DNA from: Candidatus Phascolarctobacterium caballi
Lineage (GTDB): Bacteria > Bacillota > Negativicutes > Acidaminococcales > Acidaminococcaceae
DNA length: 14,540 nt
Reading direction: 5' to 3'
Assembly: GCA_018065225.1 (NCBI GenBank)
Contig: JAGHTS010000179.1
Span: 1-14,540, forward strand
The notes beneath the pieces were generated by a model. It was not told where the DNA came from. It searched no databases and was given only the letters and a program-made list of their open reading frames with translations. Below are positions 5,896 to 13,312 of this stretch, piece after piece. Positions within the stretch are counted from its first letter, which is position 1; each line of letters starts with the position of its first letter. Made by a program: the position numbers and the translations under genes.

Positions 5896-7557
5896 ATGAA
5901 AAAGTTTCTTTTGTTATTGTTCTTTATATTTTGTACGAATAGTGTTTTTGCCAGTGTGTCAGAGGTTAAGTGGGGCGTAGATGGCAGTCGCAATTTACGC
6001 TTTGTTTTTGATTTGACGGAGCCGGCAGATTTTGATTTGAACATTGAAAATAATAATTTAACAGTAACCGTGCAGACACCTTTTGAAGGTGAAGAACGAA
6101 GCGAAAAAATTAAAAGTGATTTTGCAGATGAAATGTATATACAGGCGGCGGGAACCAAAACCATTTTGCGTGTGCCCTTTAACCGTCCTGTGGCAAAAGA
6201 AAATTTAAAAACTTTTACTTTGAAACAAGACCCTGTGACAAAACGTCCAAGCAGAATTGTAATAGATGTTTTAAACAAATTGCCTGCAACAGTGCAAACC
6301 AAAAATGTTGCGCCAAAAGTTACAGTGGGCAATTTGCCATCACCTGTAAAACGGCCGCCTCCAGTTGCAGCACCGGAAGAAACAACGGTTGTGGCGTCAA
6401 CACCTGTTGTCAGTAACAGTTCCAATAAGATTGCTCAAATTCCCGAAATACGAAGGGCAAGTGTTCCTACAAGCAAATCGTCAACCCCAGTAGTCGGTTC
6501 CCAACCTGTACGGGCAATAGCACCACAACAACTGGCACAGAAAGTTACTGTCAGTACTCCTGCACAAGCCCCATCGGCACAGGAAACGAATAAAGTGGTT
6601 GTAGGCAGCAGCCCGACCAATAAATCGGATGCACAGGCAAAGGCAACTCAACGGGGCAAAGAAGCAGTAGCAGATATTCTTAGCAAGATAAGCAGTGGGA
6701 TTGGCAGTGTAATTAAAAAAGACAATTCTCAAAAAACAGGTGATGTAAAACAATCTGTCGGTACAGAAGTTGCAAAAGTTGTTAATAAGGCAGTTGAAAA
6801 AACAAAATTGCCTGATTCTGTGAAGACAAAGGCAACAGAAACGGTTAATAAAACAGTTGCCAAGGTAACAGAAAAAATTCCGCCCATTCAAGTGGTTTCC
6901 GCAGGAAAGCAAGAAAAGAAATCAACTCCTGTTGTTAAATCAGAAACAAAGAAAGAAACTAAAAAGGGAGAATATCATACTAAGGGCGGTATAAAAGGTA
7001 AGATTATAACCATTGACCCGGGACATGGCGGCAGTGATCCCGGTGCTGTAAGCAATAAAGGTACATACGAAAAAACTATTACTTTGTCTATGGCAAAAAA
7101 ATTAAAATCTGATTTGGAGAAAATGGGTGCAATAGTGTATTTGACCCGAAATACGGATACAGATGTATCGCAACCTTATGCAGATGATGAGGTGGAATTG
7201 CAGGCAAGGGTGGATATTGCAGAACAGCGTGGTTCTGATTTATTTATCAGTTTGCATATCAATGCCAGCGTAAATAAAAAAGCAAGCGGTATCAGCACTT
7301 ATTATTATCCCAAAACAGGTTATGACACAAAATTAGCAGGATGTATTCACAAACAACTGACAAGCAATTTTGGTTTGACGGATATGGGTGTGAGGGAAGC
7401 AAATTTCTATGTGACAAAGCGTTGTTCTATGCCGGCAGTATTGATGGAATTAGGGTTTATTACAAACAGTAAAGAAGAAAAAACTATTTCTGGTAATTGG
7501 TTCCAAGACAAAGCCATGGGATTGGTTGCTAAAGGAATTCAAGATTATTTTAAATAA
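5896..7557 (+). CDS. Exported N-acetylmuramoyl-L-alanine amidase with AMIN domain
   Basis: A 553-aa zinc amidase that cleaves the bond between N-acetylmuramic acid and the peptide stem of peptidoglycan. It has a signal peptide (MKKFLLLLFF...) with a likely cut after SVFA at residue 19, an AMIN wall-targeting domain at about 22-128, a long low-complexity linker at about 130-363 and an Amidase_3 catalytic domain from 364 to the end. Predicted zinc ligands are His377 (DPGHGG), Glu392 (TYEKT) and His454 (SLHINA), and the catalytic glutamate is Glu518 (MELGFITN). The linker is rich in Pro, Thr, Val and Lys and contains an imperfect repeat beginning VNKAVEKTKLP at 297 and VNKTVAKVTEKIP at 317. AAGGAGA precedes the start. 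The architecture resembles AmiC-type division amidases; a GerMN lipoprotein gene follows at once. Confidence 0.94.
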   Translation: MKKFLLLLFFIFCTNSVFASVSEVKWGVDGSRNLRFVFDLTEPADFDLNIENNNLTVTVQTPFEGEERSEKIKSDFADEMYIQAAGTKTILRVPFNRPVAKENLKTFTLKQDPVTKRPSRIVIDVLNKLPATVQTKNVAPKVTVGNLPSPVKRPPPVAAPEETTVVASTPVVSNSSNKIAQIPEIRRASVPTSKSSTPVVGSQPVRAIAPQQLAQKVTVSTPAQAPSAQETNKVVVGSSPTNKSDAQAKATQRGKEAVADILSKISSGIGSVIKKDNSQKTGDVKQSVGTEVAKVVNKAVEKTKLPDSVKTKATETVNKTVAKVTEKIPPIQVVSAGKQEKKSTPVVKSETKKETKKGEYHTKGGIKGKIITIDPGHGGSDPGAVSNKGTYEKTITLSMAKKLKSDLEKMGAIVYLTRNTDTDVSQPYADDEVELQARVDIAEQRGSDLFISLHINASVNKKASGISTYYYPKTGYDTKLAGCIHKQLTSNFGLTDMGVREANFYVTKRCSMPAVLMELGFITNSKEEKTISGNWFQDKAMGLVAKGIQDYFK

Positions 7558-7578
7558 GCAAGCAGGAGGAAAATGAAA

Positions 7579-8106
7579 ATGAAAAATCAAAAAACATTTT
7601 TATGGGGAATAAAAGTTGTTGTAATATTTGTAATGGCGATGCTGCTTGCAGGGTGCAGTTTGTTTGCCCCCAAAGAGATAGAATTTACAGTTTATAGGAT
7701 GCCTGCTGACGGTTCGGAAACATTGGTGGCGGAAAAAATTCAAATGAAAAACAATGACAAATCTTTGGCGGAAAATGTCATTTATCATCTGATAAATGTA
7801 AAACCGATTTCTGATTTGGCTTATGACGATTATTTGCCTACCGGCACAAAACTTTTGGGTATGGAAGTTAAAGACGGAATTGCTTATGTCAATTTCAGCA
7901 AGGAAGTTAATAAGCGGACAATGGGAAGTTATGAAGCCACCATGTTTATTGGTTCTATTGTCAATAGTTTGACAGAGTTGCCTGACATCAAGGCAGTACA
8001 GATTTTGATTGAGGGCGAGAAAAAAGTTATGTATTGTGGTGTGTTGGATATTGAGGAACCTTTAGTAAGAAATGAAAGTTTACTTAAAAAACCCGCAAGC
8101 AACTGA
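7579..8106 (+). CDS. GerMN domain lipoprotein
   Basis: A 175-aa lipoprotein with a type II signal peptide whose lipobox LLAGC places the lipid-anchored cysteine at residue 26, followed by one GerMN (sporulation/spore germination) domain covering most of the rest. Visible family-like stretches are the VNFSKEV strand, the alternating hydrophobic helix TMFIGSIVNSLTELPDIKAVQILIEG and the closing PLVRNESL. An ATG at 7573 would add two residues, but AGGAGG at 7564-7569 lies only 3 nt from it and 9 nt from the chosen ATG. The function is not established. GerMN proteins act at the envelope, GerM of Bacillus subtilis during sporulation, and similar lipoproteins occur widely in non-sporulating lineages. 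Its place right behind the amidase suggests shared work on peptidoglycan. The end overlaps tsaE by 35 bases. Confidence 0.85.
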   Translation: MKNQKTFLWGIKVVVIFVMAMLLAGCSLFAPKEIEFTVYRMPADGSETLVAEKIQMKNNDKSLAENVIYHLINVKPISDLAYDDYLPTGTKLLGMEVKDGIAYVNFSKEVNKRTMGSYEATMFIGSIVNSLTELPDIKAVQILIEGEKKVMYCGVLDIEEPLVRNESLLKKPASN

Positions 8107-8539
8107 AAAATTTGGTCATTTGATAGGGCAGTTGTTGCAGAGCGGTGATGTTGTTTGTCTGACAGGAGATTTGGGAGCAGGTAAAACTTTATTGTGTAAG
8201 GGATTGGCAACAGCCCGAGGTGTGGATGCAATGGCAATTACCAGTCCGACTTTTACGATTATGAACATTTATGATGGTGATACAAATATCCGTCATTTTG
8301 ATTTTTATCGTCTGCAAAGTGAAGAAGAATTGGACGATATTGGTTTTGATGAATATTGTGGGGGAACGGGGATAACGATTATTGAATGGGCGGAACAATT
8401 TGTGGAACGATTGCCGTCTGAATATTTGCAAATCAGTATACGCAGGGACGGGGAAGGAAGGAGTGCAGAATTGGTTGCCAAGGGGCAACATTATTCTGAG
8501 GTGATAGAAACATTAAAAAATGTATATACTGGGAATTGA
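8072..8539 (+). CDS. tsaE: tRNA t6A37 biosynthesis ATPase TsaE
   Basis: A 155-aa P-loop ATPase that activates the TsaB-TsaD complex in making threonylcarbamoyladenosine at position 37 of ANN-decoding tRNAs. It shows Walker A GDLGAGKT at residues 32-39, the switch-like SPTF at 58-61, HFDFYRL at 75-81 and the family motif IIEWAEQ at 103-109. The length is normal. The N-terminal strand MKVYLKNPQATEKFG is typical, which supports the start even though it lies inside the GerMN gene and has only a distant GAGGAA (8053-8058) as possible binding site. It overlaps tsaB by 20 bases, so the t6A genes are probably translationally coupled. Confidence 0.95.
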   Translation: MKVYLKNPQATEKFGHLIGQLLQSGDVVCLTGDLGAGKTLLCKGLATARGVDAMAITSPTFTIMNIYDGDTNIRHFDFYRLQSEEELDDIGFDEYCGGTGITIIEWAEQFVERLPSEYLQISIRRDGEGRSAELVAKGQHYSEVIETLKNVYTGN

Positions 8540-9197
8540 TACTGCAACAAAAGTGTGCAGTGTGGCATTGGCACACGATGCAGAAATAATAGCAGAATAT
8601 ACCGCAGATGCAGGTACTACCCATTCGCAACGGTTGTTGCCTGAATTGGATAATTTGCTTAATAGGGCTGAGGTTGCCAAAAAAGATATTGATTTGGTGG
8701 CGGTAAGTATGGGCCCCGGGTCTTTTACAGGATTGCGGATTGGTTTGGCGACAGCGGAGGCATTTGCTTATGCCCGTCACACATATTTGCACGGGGTGGA
8801 TACGCTGGCGGCGTTGGCGTACAATTGCCGCTTTGAAAATATTTTGTTAAGTCCGGTGATTGATGCTCAAAAAGGAAATTATTATCAGGCGCTTTACAAG
8901 TGGCGTGGCAATAAATTTGTTTGTGTGGAGCCGACCATGGTGGTTAATGTAGAGCAACTTTTCGGTAGGGTTGGCGACAATGAATGTCTGTTAATGGGTG
9001 AATGTGGTAAAATCAATAATTTCCCGGGCAATATTAAAAAAGCGCCGGAAAACCTGTTGATGCCAAAGGCAAAATCAATTTGTGCTTTGGCGTTGCGTGA
9101 TTTTAATAGTGAAACAGATAAACGCATTTTTGGTTTGGAGCCATATTATATTAGAAAATCGGAGGCGGAAGAATTGTGGGAACAGAGAAACCGGTAA
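8520..9197 (+). CDS. tsaB: tRNA t6A37 biosynthesis dimerisation protein TsaB
   Basis: A 225-aa ASKHA-fold protein that forms a heterodimer with TsaD and is essential for t6A synthesis although not itself catalytic. It begins with MYILGIDTATKVCSVAL, the nucleotide-fold strand of the family, and carries MGPGSFTGLRIGLATAEAFA at residues 64-83, the most conserved TsaB motif. Length is normal and no truncation is seen. It lies between tsaE and rimI with overlaps on both sides (20 and 22 bases), so its product is likely made in step with its partners. No good Shine-Dalgarno site is near the start, which fits coupling to tsaE. Confidence 0.95.
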   Translation: MYILGIDTATKVCSVALAHDAEIIAEYTADAGTTHSQRLLPELDNLLNRAEVAKKDIDLVAVSMGPGSFTGLRIGLATAEAFAYARHTYLHGVDTLAALAYNCRFENILLSPVIDAQKGNYYQALYKWRGNKFVCVEPTMVVNVEQLFGRVGDNECLLMGECGKINNFPGNIKKAPENLLMPKAKSICALALRDFNSETDKRIFGLEPYYIRKSEAEELWEQRNR

Positions 9198-9637
9198 TTC
9201 GCAAAGCGGAGGCAAAAGACATATCTGCTTTTGTGCAAATTGAATCGGAATGTTTTAATGACGCATGGAGTCATGCAATGATTGAAAAGGAAATTTTCAA
9301 CAATCTTGCCCATTATTGGGTTTTGGAATGTGACCAACAGGTTGTTGCTTACGCGGGATTTTGGCTGGTGAAAGGCGAGGCACAAATTAACAGAGTTGCA
9401 GTGGCAACAAAATTCAGAAATAAGGGATTAGGAAATTATTTAGTTCAAACCTTGGTTAATAATGGCTGGGATTTGGGTGCAGACAGTATTACTTTGGAAA
9501 TGCGGAGTGATAATGAAGCGGCACACAAGGTATATCTGCGTGCCGGCTTTAAAGACGCAGGCATTCGTCCACATTATTATGAAGACGGTTCGGATGCTTT
9601 GATTATGTGGTTATACAGGGATAAAAAAATTTCGTAA
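9176..9637 (+). CDS. rimI: Ribosomal protein bS18 N-alpha-acetyltransferase-like GNAT protein
   Basis: A 153-aa GNAT-family acetyltransferase. The acetyl-CoA pyrophosphate loop is seen as RNKGLG at residues 81-86 after the strand INRVAVA at 71-77. [19 protein letters not shown] at 107-125 and [15 protein letters not shown] at 131-145 are characteristic of RimI, which acetylates the N-terminus of ribosomal protein S18. The reading starts with GTG at 9176, supported by GGAGG at 9161-9165. It overlaps the tsaB end by 22 bases and stops one base before tsaD. The tsaB-rimI-tsaD order is common in bacteria and strengthens the call; the actual protein substrate is inferred. Confidence 0.92.
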   Translation: MGTEKPVIRKAEAKDISAFVQIESECFNDAWSHAMIEKEIFNNLAHYWVLECDQQVVAYAGFWLVKGEAQINRVAVATKFRNKGLGNYLVQTLVNNGWDLGADSITLEMRSDNEAAHKVYLRAGFKDAGIRPHYYEDGSDALIMWLYRDKKIS

Positions 9638-9638
9638 G

Positions 9639-10652
9639 ATGAAAGACGCATTGATTTTAGGAATTGAATCAAGTTGTGATGAAACTGCGGCGGCAGTAGT
9701 TAAAAATGGCAGGGAAGTTTTAAGCAACATTATTTCCAGCCAAATTCCTGTTCATCAAAAATTTGGTGGTGTTGTTCCGGAAATTGCCAGCAGAAAGCAT
9801 ATTGAAAACATTATGCCGGTCATTGATGAAGCATTGGCAAAGGCAAATGTAAAGTTGGAAGATATTGATGCGGTGGCAGTAACCTATGGACCAGGGTTGG
9901 TCGGAGCATTGCTGGTGGGGGTCAGTGCGGCAAAATCTTTGGCTTGGGCAACTGACAAACCTTTGATAGCAGTCAATCATTTGGAAGGGCATATCTTTGC
10001 CAATTTTCTTGCGGATGGTGATTTAAAGCCGCCTTTTATGGCATTAGTGGTCAGCGGCGGACATACCGCACTTGTGCAAGTCAACGGATATAATGAATTT
10101 CTTTTGTTGGGGCAAAGCCGTGATGATGCGGCAGGGGAGGCCTTTGACAAAATTGCCAGGGTAATGGGCTTGCCCTATCCCGGGGGACCCGAAATTGAAA
10201 AGTTGGCATTGACGGGAAACCCCCATGCCATTGAATTTCCAACTGCCAAACTGGACAACCCCTATGAGTTTAGTTTTAGCGGTTTGAAGTCTGCTGTCCT
10301 AAACTATTTGCACAACGAACAACAGGCAGGCAGACAAGTTAATTTTGCCGATGTGGCGGCATCTTTTCAATTTGCAGTGGTGGATGCTTTGTGCCAACGG
10401 GCAATTTATGCTATGAAGCGTACGGGACTTCGGCAGATTGTTTTGGCAGGCGGGGTTTCCGCCAACAAAACATTGCAGCAGACATTGGCGGCATCAATGG
10501 ATAACATTGGGTGCAGTTTGGTACACCCAACACCAATTTTGTGTACGGACAATGCGGTAATGATTGCCTGCCGTGGATATTTTATGTATCAGGCGGGCAT
10601 AACCAGTTCTTTAAGTTTGAATGCACAACCAAGTTTAAGATTGTGTATGTAA
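9639..10652 (+). CDS. tsaD: tRNA N6-adenosine threonylcarbamoyltransferase TsaD
   Basis: A 337-aa ASKHA-fold metalloenzyme that transfers threonylcarbamoyl from threonylcarbamoyl-AMP to A37 of tRNA. It shows [15 protein letters not shown] at residues 7-21, [11 protein letters not shown] at 43-54, [14 protein letters not shown] at 81-94, the metal ligands His114 and His118 in NHLEGH, SGGHT at 139-143, PGGPEIE at 181-187, [10 protein letters not shown] at 211-220, LAGGVSAN at 269-276 and Asp304 in CTDNAVMIA. All key residues are present and the length is usual. One base separates it from rimI. TsaC/YwlC, which makes the intermediate, is not in the window. Confidence 0.97.
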   Translation: MKDALILGIESSCDETAAAVVKNGREVLSNIISSQIPVHQKFGGVVPEIASRKHIENIMPVIDEALAKANVKLEDIDAVAVTYGPGLVGALLVGVSAAKSLAWATDKPLIAVNHLEGHIFANFLADGDLKPPFMALVVSGGHTALVQVNGYNEFLLLGQSRDDAAGEAFDKIARVMGLPYPGGPEIEKLALTGNPHAIEFPTAKLDNPYEFSFSGLKSAVLNYLHNEQQAGRQVNFADVAASFQFAVVDALCQRAIYAMKRTGLRQIVLAGGVSANKTLQQTLAASMDNIGCSLVHPTPILCTDNAVMIACRGYFMYQAGITSSLSLNAQPSLRLCM

Positions 10653-10662
10653 GGAGAATAAA

Positions 10663-11046
10663 GTGGAATTGAAAGAAGAAACAAAAAACAAGTTCACAAA
10701 TATGGAATTAAAGGACAAATTAAACGAGCACCAGTTGGCGGTATTGCAAAGCGAATTTGAAAAACGCAAGAAGTCCAAAATTTTTGGTTACTTGTTGTGG
10801 TTTTTCTTTGGCACGGTGGGAGTCCACAGAATTTATACTGCGAATTACTGGATGGCATTTTTTATGTTTATAATGGTTGGCGGTTGCGGTATTTGGATGT
10901 TAATAGACGGTTTCTTTTTCTATTGGAAGAAGATTGATAGAATGAATGAGAAAATAGAAGCGGAGATTATTCAGGTACTTTTGGATATGGATCCGTCACA
11001 TAAAGTTGAGGATGAGCCAATTGATGTAGAGATAAAAGATAATTAA
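10663..11046 (+). CDS. TM2 domain membrane protein
   Basis: A 127-aa small membrane protein of unknown function. It reads from GTG at 10663 with AAGGAGA at 10651-10657. A charged, probably helical N-terminal region (1-38) leads to a TM2 domain: KSKIFGYLLWFFFGTVGVHR at residues 37-56 forms the first membrane segment and the G..G.HR.Y turn, and a second segment at about 64-88 ends in LIDGFFFYWKK. The C-terminal tail from about 95 is acidic. TM2 proteins are found in bacteria and eukaryotes without a settled role. It is last in the long operon, 10 bases after tsaD and just before the terminator. A link to t6A synthesis is not implied beyond co-transcription. Confidence 0.85.
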   Translation: MELKEETKNKFTNMELKDKLNEHQLAVLQSEFEKRKKSKIFGYLLWFFFGTVGVHRIYTANYWMAFFMFIMVGGCGIWMLIDGFFFYWKKIDRMNEKIEAEIIQVLLDMDPSHKVEDEPIDVEIKDN

Positions 11047-11067
11047 GGCGATAAGTGGTTATGGGCA

Positions 11068-11110
11068 TAACAAAAAGGTGGCGGGGAATTTTCCAGCCAC
11101 CTTTTTGTTA
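11068..11110. terminator. Strong bidirectional rho-independent terminator
   Basis: TAACAAAAAGGTGGC (11068-11082) pairs perfectly over 15 bp with GCCACCTTTTTGTTA (11096-11110) around a 13-nt loop that can itself fold (GGAA with TTCC). Runs of A and T on either side allow termination of both the rightward operon and the leftward substrate-binding protein gene. The following 107 bases (11111-11217) hold no recognisable element. Confidence 0.93.
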
Positions 11111-11217
11111 AAGTGATTGATATTTAAAATGGGATTTGATGTTCCAAATGAATTTTGGTTGAAGTGTTTTAGCAAGCAAAGTATTTTTGTGGAGTCAGAA
11201 GTAGAATGTATATAAAT

Positions 11218-12174
11218 TTATGCTTGTTTCCATTGGCGGATAATTTCGTTTTTATTTAAGGTGCTCCAATGCAGGTCGTCAATGGCAGTTTTAATTTTTT
11301 GTTCCGCAGAAAATTGTTTGACGTGCCATAAATAGGGTAGCCCGTTATTATTGCAAAACTCGATACATTTATCGCTGATTAGATAATCAATAAATTTTTT
11401 GGCATAATCTAAATTTTTTGTGCCACGTAAAATCCCTACGCCGCTTAAAAGGTTGCGGTTGGCATCTTGAAGTATTGTGGCATATAAATTGGGATATTGG
11501 TTTTCTGCATTTAATGCGGCACGCAAAGGTACAATGGCAATAGTGCGTTGACCATTTAACACATCAGTAATGGCGTCGTTAACTGATTCGGTCAAAAAGA
11601 TTTTTTGCTTGTTAAATTCATGGGCAAAATGCAAAGCGGTATCTTCACCTTTCAGTTGCCAAATGCTGGTGATAAAAGCATAACTTGCACCACCTGTTTG
11701 GTAATCGGGCAAAGTGATTTCGTTATAAAGTTTTGGGTTAAGCAACTCTGTCAATGTATCGGGAGCATACAGCCCCAAGTCACGCAGTGAATCTGCGTTG
11801 CTTAATATAGCAATTTGTTGCAGCCAAAGATTTGTCCATGCACCATGTGGTGTACGAAACTTGGACGGAATTTTATAACTTTCGGCGGCAAGATAGGGTA
11901 TCAGCATTTTCAGGCGGTTTGCCAAATAAAATTCTTCGGCAGTAGCGCCTATAATGCAATCAATATTTTCTTTGTAAATATAATTTAAGCGTTCATCAAA
12001 TGTGCCGGAAGGCAGGTAAGAAACTTCCGCAGGTATTTTGGTTTCTTGGGTAAAACCTTCAATAATAATTTCTGTAGTTTTTGCGGATAAACTGCTGACG
12101 ACTTTTAATGGCTGTGCATTGCCGCAACTAATAAAACTTGCAATTAAAATTACAGTTATGAAAAAATGTTTCAT
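11218..12174 (-). CDS. Extracellular solute-binding protein (ABC type, possibly iron), orphan
   Basis: A 318-aa exported binding protein of the group containing ferric iron (FbpA/FutA-like) and 2-aminoethylphosphonate receptors. The leader is MKHFFITVILIASFISCGNA; cleavage after GNA or lipidation at the Cys of FISC are both possible. Family-like parts are FDERLNYIYKENIDCIIGATAE at residues 59-80, the WTNLWLQQIAILSN strand near 113-126, TLPDYQTGGASYAFITSIWQ at 154-173 and GILRGTKNLDYAKKFIDYLIS at 247-267. The adjacent C-lobe tyrosine pair of classical Fe3+-binding proteins is not evident, so the ligand is open. The frame extends upstream to 12267, but GAGGTG just before the ATG at 12174 and the leader peptide fix the start. 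No permease or ATPase gene lies beside it. The PerR-box-like site directly upstream favours metal or peroxide regulation. Confidence 0.82.
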   Translation of the reverse strand: MKHFFITVILIASFISCGNAQPLKVVSSLSAKTTEIIIEGFTQETKIPAEVSYLPSGTFDERLNYIYKENIDCIIGATAEEFYLANRLKMLIPYLAAESYKIPSKFRTPHGAWTNLWLQQIAILSNADSLRDLGLYAPDTLTELLNPKLYNEITLPDYQTGGASYAFITSIWQLKGEDTALHFAHEFNKQKIFLTESVNDAITDVLNGQRTIAIVPLRAALNAENQYPNLYATILQDANRNLLSGVGILRGTKNLDYAKKFIDYLISDKCIEFCNNNGLPYLWHVKQFSAEQKIKTAIDDLHWSTLNKNEIIRQWKQA

Positions 12175-12191
12175 GGTCACCTCAAAATAAT

Positions 12192-12206
12192 GTATAATGA
12201 TTATAA
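12192..12206. promoter_or_regulatory. PerR-box-like operator between divergent genes
   Basis: GTATAATGATTATAA matches the Bacillus PerR box TTATAATnATTATAA (7-1-7 inverted repeat) at all but its first base. It fits the Fur (TGATAATnATTATCA) and Zur (TCGTAATnATTACGA) boxes less well. It overlaps -10-like hexamers for both directions, so a bound repressor could block the substrate-binding protein gene and the CaiB/BaiF-M48 pair. AT-rich promoter sequence can produce partial matches by chance, but a perfect 6-1-6 palindrome at this place is notable. Confidence 0.6.
12193..12198 (+). promoter_or_regulatory. -10 element for the CaiB/BaiF-M48 pair
   Basis: TATAAT at 12193-12198 stands 34 bases upstream of the chosen start at 12233. 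The -35 region (around 12170-12175, TTCATG) is poor, so this promoter is weaker or needs activation. Confidence 0.45.
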
Positions 12207-12208
12207 CA
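12200..12208 (-). promoter_or_regulatory. Extended -10 promoter for the solute-binding protein gene
   Basis: On the - strand the bases read TGTTATAAT, a TGn-extended perfect -10 (TATAAT at 12205-12200). The expected start of transcription is near 12193, giving a leader of about 19 nt that contains the GAGGTG binding site. No clear -35 is seen, which extended -10 promoters can tolerate. Confidence 0.6.
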
Positions 12209-12232
12209 TAAATGAGTAAGAAAGGTATAAAG

Positions 12233-13312
12233 ATGCTAAAGGGTATTAAAGTTATAGATTTCAGCAAATGGTTGCCGGGTCAGTATTGCGGTATGATGCT
12301 GGGTGATTTTGGGGCAGAGGTGATAAAGGTTGAAAATCCCAAAGGTGATGAACCACGCCGTTTCCGTCCGCAGAAGGCGGAGAATATGAGTTATTGGCAT
12401 ATGATGTTGAACCGTAACAAGCGGGATGTGACGATAGATATTAAAACTGCGGAAGGTGTGACAAAGTTAAAAAAATTATTGCAGCATGCGGATGTGTTTT
12501 TGGAAGGTTTCCGTCCCGGTTATTTGAAACTTTATGGTTTGGATTATGACAGTGTGAAAGCGATTAATCCTAATTTGGTTTATGTGTCAATTACGGGGTT
12601 TGGGCAAAAATCTCATAAGCCGGCACATGATATGAATGTGGTGGGTATGGCGGCGTTGACTTGTACGGACGGCGGTCAGTCGGTGGCGGTGCCGGAAATT
12701 CAGATGAGTGCGTTGGGGGCAGGAACAAATGCTTTTGCGGCAATTTGTATGGCTTTGTTAAACCGTGAGCGTAATGGGGGCGGAAAATATATTGATGTAA
12801 GTTTGTATGCAACTGCTATGAACTTGGAAGTGACACAAATTGCGGCACATTATGGTTGCAAGGAAAAACATGAGCAACCTTTCAGCAGGTTTACGCATTA
12901 CTATAATGTATACAGATGCAAAGACGGGCGGTACTTGACCGTAGGCACTTTGGAGCCGAAGTTTTGGCAGGAACTTTGCAATTTGTTGGAATTGCCGGAG
13001 TTGTTGTCCCGTCAGTTTGATTTTGAACATGAAAAAGAATTAATAGAAATTATTGGCAAAAAATTTGCTACTAAAACACAACAGGAATGGTTGGCAGAAA
13101 TTGGCGACAGAGATTTTTGTGTCACCCCTGTATGCAATTTGCAGGAAGCGTTGGCAAGCCGACTTACGCAGGAGCAAAATATTTTGCAGACAGTGGAAGA
13201 CAAAGAGTATGGTACATTGCATTATGTCGGGTATCCGTTTAAGATTTCAGATTATGAAAAGAAGACACCCCGCAGGGCAGAGAAATTAGGAGAATCAAAT
13301 GACAAAATTTAA
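12233..13312 (+). CDS. CaiB/BaiF (family III CoA-transferase/racemase) protein lacking the catalytic Asp
   Basis: A 359-aa protein with the CaiB/BaiF fold: GIKVIDFSKWLPGQYCGMML at residues 4-23, LGDFGAEVIKVENPKGDEPR at 23-42, LNRNKRDVTIDIKTAEG at 59-75, FLEGFRPGYLKLYGLDY at 89-105, ITGFGQ at 120-125 and GGGKYIDVSL at 182-191. Family members move CoA between acids or racemise 2-methylacyl-CoA. AHDMN at 131-135 resembles the catalytic His region of alpha-methylacyl-CoA racemase. Where relatives have ADxxGG with the catalytic Asp, this protein reads SALGAG with Ala160, so normal chemistry is doubtful. An ATG at 12212 would add seven residues but lacks a binding site, while GAAAGG stands seven bases before 12233. 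The stop overlaps the M48 start by 14 bases. Family certain, substrate unknown. Confidence 0.88.
   Translation: MLKGIKVIDFSKWLPGQYCGMMLGDFGAEVIKVENPKGDEPRRFRPQKAENMSYWHMMLNRNKRDVTIDIKTAEGVTKLKKLLQHADVFLEGFRPGYLKLYGLDYDSVKAINPNLVYVSITGFGQKSHKPAHDMNVVGMAALTCTDGGQSVAVPEIQMSALGAGTNAFAAICMALLNRERNGGGKYIDVSLYATAMNLEVTQIAAHYGCKEKHEQPFSRFTHYYNVYRCKDGRYLTVGTLEPKFWQELCNLLELPELLSRQFDFEHEKELIEIIGKKFATKTQQEWLAEIGDRDFCVTPVCNLQEALASRLTQEQNILQTVEDKEYGTLHYVGYPFKISDYEKKTPRRAEKLGESNDKI

Noticed and set aside
5688..6425. A 245-codon open frame on the - strand
   Set aside because: It lies opposite nnrD and the AMIN amidase, has low-complexity Ser/Thr/Val composition mirroring the coding strand, and shows no recognisable motif or binding site.
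6481..6912. A 143-codon Cys/Phe-rich open frame on the - strand
   Set aside because: It is the antisense of the repetitive amidase linker; its composition follows from the lysine- and threonine-rich coding strand.
12175..12267. N-terminal extension of the solute-binding protein to an upstream start
   Set aside because: It would run through the predicted promoter and operator and place a second hydrophobic segment before a proper leader; GAGGTG directly precedes the ATG at 12174.
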